From NCBI GenBank assembly GCA_046719185.1, contig JBDNDK010000064.1, positions 1 to 11,680 of the forward strand: DNA of 11,680 nucleotides, given 5' to 3'. Both the position numbers and the translations under genes were made by a program. Within the stretch, counting starts at the first letter, position 1; the number at the start of each line of letters is the position of its first letter. Shown here piece by piece: positions 1 to 5,495 of this stretch. The notes beneath the pieces were generated by a model that ran no database searches, was not told where the DNA came from, and saw nothing but the letters and a program-made list of their open reading frames with translations. The DNA is from JBDNDK01 sp046719185. GTDB lineage: Bacteria; Armatimonadota; UBA5829.

Positions 1-246
1 TTGAGGAACAACAGTTATCCAGTCTGTTTTATTACCGGGCAAATTATGCCATTCAACTTTAACATCTTCATTAGTGCTGAATGTATATTTTTGAAGAGTA
101 ATATGAGTGTTTGATAGCTTGGAATGGACTTTATTCTCTGCTGATAAAGGCGTGTTTGCGGATAAATAAGTTGACGTTATTGCCAGAAGAAATGTTAGCA
201 ATAAAAATTTTGGAATAGAACATTTAGTGGAAATTATTTTTCTCAT
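1..246 (-). CDS. Secreted protein, N-terminal part (partial)
   Basis: This reading frame starts at ATG 246-244 and stays open for 82 codons to the left edge, so the C-terminus lies outside the window. The first residues look like a Sec signal peptide: a basic start (MRK), a hydrophobic core around residues 14-22 (FLLLTFLLA), and small residues near YLSA-NT at about 28-31. The mature part begins with polar sequence and then reads VEWHNLPGNKTDWITVVP near residues 63-80. A PGNxxDWI pattern of this kind occurs in beta-sandwich domains of secreted bacterial proteins, but I cannot name the family. AAAGGAGG lies upstream, with a rather long gap of about 14 nt to the ATG. No other start codon fits between. 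Function unknown; probably exported or surface-exposed. Confidence 0.72.
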   Translation of the reverse strand, partial: MRKIISTKCSIPKFLLLTFLLAITSTYLSANTPLSAENKVHSKLSNTHITLQKYTFSTNEDVKVEWHNLPGNKTDWITVVPQ

Positions 247-291
247 TTTGTTTTTAAAATCCTCCTTTGTATTAGGACATCAATTACATTG

Positions 292-341
292 TATTATGGC
301 ATTAATTGATTAAATATTGATAATTTTATAATGCCATAGTA
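292..341. repeat. Inverted repeat upstream of the secreted-protein gene
   Basis: TATGGCATTA (295-304) is perfectly complementary to TAATGCCATA (329-338). Pairing extends outward to 292 and 341 through one G-T pair, giving about 13 bp around a 24-nt A+T-rich loop. It lies between the remnant ending at 353 and the start codon at 246. There is no T-run on the minus-strand downstream side, so a standard terminator is unlikely. It could be an operator or a 5' UTR hairpin. Confidence 0.5.
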
Positions 342-352
342 ATTTATAATTA

Positions 353-661
353 TTATCCCCTAATCAAAAGATATTCTAACATTCCCATCCGAGAATGTAT
401 TTGTGTTGATGGTTTAAATTCAATTGAGAATCCTTTTTGTTCTATATAGCTAATTTCTTCTTTAGACATTCCTGTAGTGGTGAAATCAACTATTTCAGTA
501 CCATTAATACTTTTAAAACTATGTCCATTATGTTTGATTAATGCATAAAAGAATTGATCTTAAGAAATATTTACGCTCCATGGCTGAAGGGAAATAATGA
601 GATCTAGTACCTTATTATCAGCATCCCAACTGCTGCTTTTCAGCATACCATATTTCAGAAT
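353..661 (-). pseudogene. Degraded gene remnant, unknown family
   Basis: On the minus strand the frame ending at TAA 355-353 encodes a sensible C-terminal protein segment of 68 residues, starting DQFFYALIKHNGHSF and ending MLEYLLIRG. Directly before it, in the same frame, is a TAA (562-560). Before that stop the frame continues with coherent sequence (about 661-563, including MLKSSSWDADNK and a final SLQPWSVNIS). A further stop at 664-662 closes it. The only early ATG (646) has no ribosome binding site and would give just 28 residues. The simplest reading is a gene that lost its N-terminus and acquired an in-frame stop. I do not recognise the family. A recent nonsense mutation or a sequencing error at 560-562 is possible, but the missing upstream part argues for decay. 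Confidence 0.55.
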
Positions 662-837
662 TTATATTATGTATGAAATATGATATAAATATCAAATAAA
701 TTTATTCAGCCAGTTTTTATCTGATATTAATTTTTTAGGTATATATAACAAAAGTTAAATAGCAACATAGAAATTGCTAATGAAATTATCTGTTGCATAG
801 AGTTGTTTGAAAATAAAAAATGTATAAATGATTATAA

Positions 838-913
838 TGGTAGCCCCGAAGGGATTCGAACCCTCGATCTCATGGCTGAGAACCATGCATCCTAACCGCT
901 AGACGACGGGGCC
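838..913 (-). tRNA. tRNA-Glu (anticodon CUC)
   Basis: Read on the minus strand, the 76 nt fold as a full cloverleaf. The acceptor stem is GGCCCCG/CGGGGCT with a G1-U72 wobble. The anticodon stem CATGG/CCATG encloses the loop TTCTCAG, giving anticodon CUC, which reads the Glu codon GAG. The T-arm is GAGGG-TTCGAAT-CCCTT. Discriminator A is at 841 and an encoded CCA occupies 840-838. No clear hairpin terminator follows, only T-rich sequence. Confidence 0.96.
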
Positions 914-929
914 ACACTGAAGTGAGTAA

Positions 930-959
930 ATATTACCATATAACATATTTTAGGGTCAA
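930..959 (-). promoter_or_regulatory. Sigma-70 type promoter of tRNA-Glu
   Basis: On the minus strand TTGACC (959-954) is followed by an 18-nt spacer and TAATAT (935-930), with a TG extended -10 dinucleotide placed as TGG-TAATAT. Transcription would begin about 10 nt before the mature tRNA 5' end at 913. Confidence 0.7.
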
Positions 960-1006
960 TATAATTCTCATAACTAATTTTATTCTATAATATCTTTCAA
1001 ATAGTG

Positions 1007-1035
1007 TTAAACTTCACTTTGTATGGTTATATAAT
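1007..1035 (+). promoter_or_regulatory. Probable promoter of the gnd-zwf-opcA-pgl operon
   Basis: A perfect -10 hexamer TATAAT lies at 1030-1035, about 50 nt before the gnd start. The 17-nt-spaced -35 position (1007-1012, TTAAAC) matches the consensus poorly, so the call rests mainly on the -10 box and position. Confidence 0.5.
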
Positions 1036-1084
1036 ACAATGTCTAAGGAATTAATTTGAACTAAAAATATCATTGGAGATAATA

Positions 1085-1984
1085 ATGAATATAATAATTG
1101 CAGGGCTAGGCAAAATGGGTCTTGGCATGGCTCAGAGGCTATCAGAAAAAAAACATCAAGTGTATGGATATGATGTAGATTCAGAAAAAATGAATGAAAT
1201 CAAAAATACAGCTATAATGTGGCTCAACAATCCTGAAGATATTTCAAATATTCCCTCACCAAAAGTTTTATTCATAATGGTACCTGCAGGTGAACTAGTG
1301 GATAGTGCAATAGAATCATTTTTGCCATATCTAAATGAAAATGATGTTGTAATTGATGGTGGCAATTCAAATTATAAAAATTCTATTGAAAGACATCATA
1401 AGCTCTTAAATCATAAAATTCAATTTTTAGATGCTGGAATTAGTGGTGGAGTATGGGGAAAGGAAAAAGGCTATTGCATGATGGTTGGTGGAGACAAAGA
1501 TGCATATAATCTTGTTGAACCAATTTTAATTGATTTAGCACCTGAAAATGGAGTTAAATATGTAGGCAAATCTGGTGCGGGTCATTATCTTAAAATGGTT
1601 CATAATGGAATAGAATATGGAATGCTTCAAGCCTATGCAGAAGGATTTGAAATATTAAAATGCTCTCAATTTGATTATAATTTTGAAGATATTTGCAGTC
1701 TTTGGAACAATGGAAGTGTAGTGAGATCATGGCTTTTGGAGCTTGCAGAATTAGCTTTTGCAGAATCTGGAGATTTAAATGATATAAGAGGGTGGGTAGA
1801 GGATTCTGGAGAAGGAAGATGGACAATATTAGAATCAATTGAGCAAAGTGTGCCAGCTCCTGTAATTGCTCTCTCACTTATGATGAGGTTTAGATCAAGG
1901 CAGGAAGATCCATTTTCATCAAAAGTAATTGCTGCATTAAGAAAACAATTTGGTGGTCATTCGGTGAAGAAAATTGATGAATAA
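1085..1984 (+). CDS. gnd: 6-phosphogluconate dehydrogenase, decarboxylating (short form)
   Basis: Oxidatively decarboxylates 6-phosphogluconate to ribulose-5-phosphate in the cytosol. At 299 residues it is the short form of the family rather than the roughly 470-residue form. The N-terminal Rossmann fold has GLGKMG at 7-12. DGGNSNYKNS is at 91-100 and SGGVWG at 120-125. The substrate helix GAGHYLKMVHNGIEYG (165-180) supplies the likely catalytic K170 and E177 plus N174. DSGEGRWT is at 240-247 and an RSRQEDPFS segment lies near 270. The second strand ends in YDVDSEK (D30, D32), acidic where NADP-specific enzymes carry N-R-T, which suggests NAD preference (inference). An upstream TTG at 1073 is in frame, but its codon overlaps the GGAG ribosome binding site (1075-1078). 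ATG 1085, 6 nt after that site, is the better start. First gene of a four-gene operon; its end overlaps zwf. Confidence 0.95.
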   Translation: MNIIIAGLGKMGLGMAQRLSEKKHQVYGYDVDSEKMNEIKNTAIMWLNNPEDISNIPSPKVLFIMVPAGELVDSAIESFLPYLNENDVVIDGGNSNYKNSIERHHKLLNHKIQFLDAGISGGVWGKEKGYCMMVGGDKDAYNLVEPILIDLAPENGVKYVGKSGAGHYLKMVHNGIEYGMLQAYAEGFEILKCSQFDYNFEDICSLWNNGSVVRSWLLELAELAFAESGDLNDIRGWVEDSGEGRWTILESIEQSVPAPVIALSLMMRFRSRQEDPFSSKVIAALRKQFGGHSVKKIDE

Positions 1985-3488
1985 TAATATTATAAACCCA
2001 TTTAGAGAGGGATTGCCTAAAGAAAGAGTCCTAGAAAGCTGCATATTCATATTGTTTGGTGCCACTGGAGACCTTGCAAAGAGAAAACTTATTCCAGCAT
2101 TATTTAATTTATACAAATTGCAGCTACTTCCAAATGATTTTAAAATTATTGCTTATGCATCAAAAGAATTAGACACATTAGCTTACACTAATTTAGTTGA
2201 AAACTGGTTGAAATCAAAAAAACCTTCCAAAAGAGAATTAGACGGATTCAAACACCTATTTATTTATAAAAAAAGAGAATCATCATTTGAAGACAGTATT
2301 AAGAATCTTATAAAGACTATCAAAACACAAGATAGTTTATTGAATAACACCGATAAATATTTATTCTATTTTGCTGTTCCTCCTGATATGGCAGAAAAAT
2401 ATGCTATTGAGCTAGGTAAGTATGGCTGTGTAGACATAAAAACAGAGAATGGTTGGAGAAAAATAATACTTGAAAAGCCATTTGGTTTAGATTATGAAAA
2501 TGCAAAATCCATGCACAAAAATTTATCACAATATTATGATGAATCACAAATATTCAGATTGGATCACTATCTTGGCAAGGAATCTGTCCAAAATATATTA
2601 GTTTTCAAATTTGCAAATTCAATATTTGAACCCTTATTAAATAATAAATATGTACATCACATACAAATCACCTCTGCTGAAACAGTAGGCTTAGAGAGTA
2701 GAGGTGGTTATTATGATGAAACAGGTGCATTAAAAGATATGGTGCAAAATCATCTTCTACAGATGTTGTCTTTAGTATGTATGGATAATCCAACACATAT
2801 TGACTCTGAGTCACTCAGGCAAGCTAGAGTAAATATACTCAAAGATATTGAGGTAGATATGTCAACAATTCCAATAAGAGCTCAATATTCTGATGGAAGA
2901 TTTATGGGTGAAGTAATAAAAGCATATATATCTGAAGATGGAGTTGCAGAAAATTCAAATACAGAAACCTACATTGCACTAAAACTAAAAATTAACAACT
3001 CTAGATGGCAAGGTGTACCGGTGTTCATAAGAACAGGCAAACGGCTTGCAAAAAGAGTGGGAGAAATAGCTTTAGTTTTCAAAGATTCAGAGAAGTGTCT
3101 GCCAGATCAATCAAATCTTGCCTGCAATGAAAACACCATATCAATTAGAATCCAACCAGATGATGGAATATCAATTAAATTTCTTGCAAAGGTTCCTGGG
3201 TTTGATTATCACACAAGACCAGTAAAAATGGATTTCAAATATGGTTCTTCATTTGAAAAAAACTCACCAGAGGCTTATGAAAGATTATTATTAGATGCTC
3301 TTATTGGTGATGTGAGTCTATTTTCAAGAGGTGATTCAATAGAAGAATGCTGGAGAATATGTGATCCTATTATTAAAGCGATTAAAAACAATGAACTACC
3401 AATGTATAATTATAAACCCGGCACTTGGGGACCCCATCAAGCAGATGATTTGATTAAATCATCTGGTTCACACTGGAGAATATTGTAA
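1977..3488 (+). CDS. zwf: Glucose-6-phosphate 1-dehydrogenase
   Basis: Oxidises glucose-6-phosphate to 6-phosphogluconolactone, the entry step of the oxidative pentose phosphate pathway. The 503-residue length is normal. The cofactor loop GATGDLAKRK is at 28-37. EKPFG is at 166-170. The active-site signature RLDHYLGKE is at 194-202, with H197 and K201 in the substrate-binding and catalytic positions. The C-terminal beta domain follows, including YYDETGALKDMVQNH and VPVFIRTGKRL. Its ATG at 1977 overlaps the last 8 bases of gnd, implying translational coupling; a TTG at 1974 is the alternative start. The basic residues after the glycine loop fit NADP use. opcA follows 3 nt after the stop, as expected if Zwf needs OpcA for assembly or activity. 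Confidence 0.97.
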   Translation: MNNNIINPFREGLPKERVLESCIFILFGATGDLAKRKLIPALFNLYKLQLLPNDFKIIAYASKELDTLAYTNLVENWLKSKKPSKRELDGFKHLFIYKKRESSFEDSIKNLIKTIKTQDSLLNNTDKYLFYFAVPPDMAEKYAIELGKYGCVDIKTENGWRKIILEKPFGLDYENAKSMHKNLSQYYDESQIFRLDHYLGKESVQNILVFKFANSIFEPLLNNKYVHHIQITSAETVGLESRGGYYDETGALKDMVQNHLLQMLSLVCMDNPTHIDSESLRQARVNILKDIEVDMSTIPIRAQYSDGRFMGEVIKAYISEDGVAENSNTETYIALKLKINNSRWQGVPVFIRTGKRLAKRVGEIALVFKDSEKCLPDQSNLACNENTISIRIQPDDGISIKFLAKVPGFDYHTRPVKMDFKYGSSFEKNSPEAYERLLLDALIGDVSLFSRGDSIEECWRICDPIIKAIKNNELPMYNYKPGTWGPHQADDLIKSSGSHWRIL

Positions 3489-3491
3489 ATT

Positions 3492-4556
3492 ATGAGTACA
3501 ACATCAGACAAGATGAAAATCAAAACACCTGAGGATTTGCAAAAGTATATAAATAAAAAATATTCTGCAATCTTTTTTGGTGATGAATCAACAACATATT
3601 TCAAAGCTGACACACTAAACTTAATCATATATGCAGGGAATGAAAGTACAAAATTGGCAACTCAAATCTCAGAATTTATTGTGGCAATGTTCTCCTGCAG
3701 AGCAATTGTGTTATCTAAAAGCAAAAAATATAATGATGCATATGTATCATTAGTTTGCAATGAGTTTCAATCTGATGATAGAAAAATTTGTGGAGAGGTT
3801 ATAAGTGTTGAATACACTGAAGACAGCTTAACTTCTCTTGGGATAGTGTTTCCATATTTAATAGCTGATGAACCAATAGTTACATTACTTTTAAGCTCAT
3901 TATCTGAGTGGTCAATTGTCATTGAAGATCTAGTTTCAATTTCGGATTTTCTAGTAATAGATTCAAGAAATGAGATAGAGCCTTTTGAATCTATAAAGCA
4001 TATTCAAGAAACAATTAGCTCTAATAATCTTAAATGTTTGCTTTATGATATATCTTGGATAGAGCTTGATAACATTAGAGAAACAATAGCTTCAATATTT
4101 GATGATAAAAATTATAGAAACCTAATATTAAATGAAAAGAAAATATACATAACAATTTGTAATGATACACTTAGCTCTTCTATGGTATTAGCTTCATGGT
4201 TTGCTAGAATATTAAATATGAAATTGTCAGATGTGAAAAAAGAAGATAACTATTATTTATGCTTCTATGATGATAATAAACAATTAGAAATAACAATTCA
4301 AAAAACAAGTAAGTTTCATTTTATTATAAACATAGGTTCATGCTCATTTTATATTGGTGAAGAATATAAAAATTCAGATGAATATACATTATCAAAGCAA
4401 ATATCAAAAGAAAAAAGTCCAATAATAGATGGATTATCTCATATACTTGCAACTAGAAAATATGATATAGTTTACTCCAAATCTATGGATATTGTTCTGA
4501 ATATATGGGACAAAATTAAGATGTTAGGGAATATAAATGAAACCAATCAGGTATAA
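3492..4556 (+). CDS. opcA: Glucose-6-phosphate dehydrogenase assembly protein OpcA
   Basis: OpcA binds Zwf and promotes its oligomerisation and activation; it is not itself an enzyme. The 354-residue protein is divergent but keeps the family landmarks: CRAIVLS near 69-75, RKICGE at 97-102, the hydrophobic PYLIADEPIV at 121-130 (the LV-DLPV region of other OpcAs), and SDFLVIDSRN at 151-160. It appears shorter than typical cyanobacterial OpcA. I see no closely spaced cysteine pair in the C-terminal half like the one reported for redox control in Anabaena. GGAGA at 3475-3479 lies 12 nt before the ATG. The gene sits 3 nt after zwf and its end overlaps the pgl start by 20 nt. Identification rests on these motifs plus the zwf-opcA-pgl order; homology is moderate. 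Confidence 0.85.
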   Translation: MSTTSDKMKIKTPEDLQKYINKKYSAIFFGDESTTYFKADTLNLIIYAGNESTKLATQISEFIVAMFSCRAIVLSKSKKYNDAYVSLVCNEFQSDDRKICGEVISVEYTEDSLTSLGIVFPYLIADEPIVTLLLSSLSEWSIVIEDLVSISDFLVIDSRNEIEPFESIKHIQETISSNNLKCLLYDISWIELDNIRETIASIFDDKNYRNLILNEKKIYITICNDTLSSSMVLASWFARILNMKLSDVKKEDNYYLCFYDDNKQLEITIQKTSKFHFIINIGSCSFYIGEEYKNSDEYTLSKQISKEKSPIIDGLSHILATRKYDIVYSKSMDIVLNIWDKIKMLGNINETNQV

Positions 4557-5265
4557 TTCTGTCATATGTAAGACCTCTAAAGATGCTGCTTGTGAGTTTG
4601 TATGGAGGTTTGCATCACTTGCAAATCAGTATATATATTCAAAAGGATATTTTAATGTAGCACTCCCAGGAGGCTCTAGTCCACTTGAGGCATTTAATAT
4701 TCTATCAACAGAGTATAGAACATCTCTAAATTGGGATAAGATAAATATTTTTTTCACTGATGAGAGAGATGTTGATAAGAACGACCCATTGAGCAACTAC
4801 AGACTTGTAAAAGAAAGACTGATTGATACAATAGGCATACCAGAAAACAATGTTTTCAGATTCAAAACAGATATATCACCTGAGGATAGTGCAAAAGATT
4901 ATCAAGATATAATAATTCAAAAAACAAATGGCATAGGAAAATTAGATGCTGTTTTTCTTGGAATGGGTGAGGATTCGCATACAGCCTCACTATTTCCGCA
5001 TCACAAGTCAGTTCAAGAAAATAAGCTTTTAGCAGTTTCTGAATATATAGATAAGATATCAATGTATAGACTCACACTCACACCCAGAACAATAAACTCA
5101 GCTGAAAATGTAATAATGTATACTCTTGGTGAGAGCAAGTGTGTTGCTGTGAGAGATTGTCTTCAGGGAGTAATTGATATAAATCTGCATCCTGCACAAG
5201 TATTAAATCCAGATTCTTGTAATGTATTATGGATTCTTGACCAAGAGTCAGCTAAGCTTTTGTAA
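4537..5265 (+). CDS. pgl: 6-phosphogluconolactonase
   Basis: Hydrolyses 6-phosphogluconolactone to 6-phosphogluconate, linking Zwf to Gnd. It has 242 residues, normal for the DevB/SOL type of the NagB-like superfamily. Motifs are LPGGSSPLEAF at 43-53 (phosphate loop), FFTDERDV at 72-79, SNYRLVKERL at 86-95 and LGMGEDSHTASLFPH at 141-155. In the last, the usual DGH reads DSH (S147), while the likely catalytic histidine (H148) is kept. RLTLTP near residue 178 is a further family element. ATG 4537 follows AGGGA (4525-4529) and overlaps opcA by 20 nt, so translation is probably coupled. It is the last gene of the operon; no hairpin terminator is evident after it and the leuS promoter begins 9 nt after the stop. 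Confidence 0.95.
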   Translation: MKPIRYNSVICKTSKDAACEFVWRFASLANQYIYSKGYFNVALPGGSSPLEAFNILSTEYRTSLNWDKINIFFTDERDVDKNDPLSNYRLVKERLIDTIGIPENNVFRFKTDISPEDSAKDYQDIIIQKTNGIGKLDAVFLGMGEDSHTASLFPHHKSVQENKLLAVSEYIDKISMYRLTLTPRTINSAENVIMYTLGESKCVAVRDCLQGVIDINLHPAQVLNPDSCNVLWILDQESAKLL

Positions 5266-5273
5266 GTTGTTGG

Positions 5274-5302
5274 TTGACACTCTGAGACCATGATAATATA
5301 AT
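5274..5302 (+). promoter_or_regulatory. Consensus sigma-70 promoter before leuS
   Basis: TTGACA (5274-5279), exactly 17 nt of spacer, then TATAAT (5297-5302): both hexamers match the housekeeping consensus perfectly. Transcription should begin near 5309, leaving a leader of about 187 nt before the leuS ATG, or a separate small RNA. Confidence 0.85.
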
Positions 5303-5328
5303 CAATTTATAGTTTTTGAGCAAATCTC

Positions 5329-5465
5329 AACGGAACTTAGCTTTGATGGCTATATGATGTATTATGGAACGTAAGCATTGTTGGTGTTTCGGGAACTTGT
5401 TTTCGAAACATGCTAAGTAACAAAATTACCACATCAAAAACCATGATAATAAGCTAGGTTCCGTT
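5329..5465 (+). ncRNA. Structured leader RNA or small RNA upstream of leuS
   Basis: A nested set of helices fills most of the pgl-leuS gap. P1 pairs 5329-5342 (AACGGAACTTAGCT) with 5452-5465 (AGCTAGGTTCCGTT), 14 bp with one G-U. P2 pairs TTGATG 5343-5348 with CATCAA 5432-5437. P3 pairs AGCAT 5374-5378 with ATGCT 5410-5414. P4 pairs 5386-5395 with 5400-5409 and is capped by a CTTG tetraloop. It starts about 20 nt after the predicted transcription start and ends 30 nt before the leuS ATG, leaving the ribosome binding site free. I do not recognise the class: there is no T-box consensus and no terminator T-run. It may be a cis-regulatory leader of leuS, a standalone small RNA, or a palindromic mobile remnant. 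Confidence 0.6.
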
Positions 5466-5495
5466 TGGTTGTTTATTATATGGAGTGAAATAATA

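Noticed and set aside
5329..5465. SRP (4.5S) RNA or 6S RNA
   Set aside because: The SRP apical motif with its GGAA-type tetraloop and flanking conserved bases is missing. A 6S-like rod with one central bubble is not clearly formed, because helices P2 and P3 are separated by uneven loops.
5469..5471. TTG start adding nine residues to LeuRS
   Set aside because: It lies upstream of the GGAG ribosome binding site, and the added residues do not resemble LeuRS N-termini; ATG 5496 fits both.
5303..5495. T-box riboswitch controlling leuS
   Set aside because: The position fits, but the conserved T-box core (AGGGTGGNACCGCG type) is absent and no terminator hairpin with a T-run precedes leuS.
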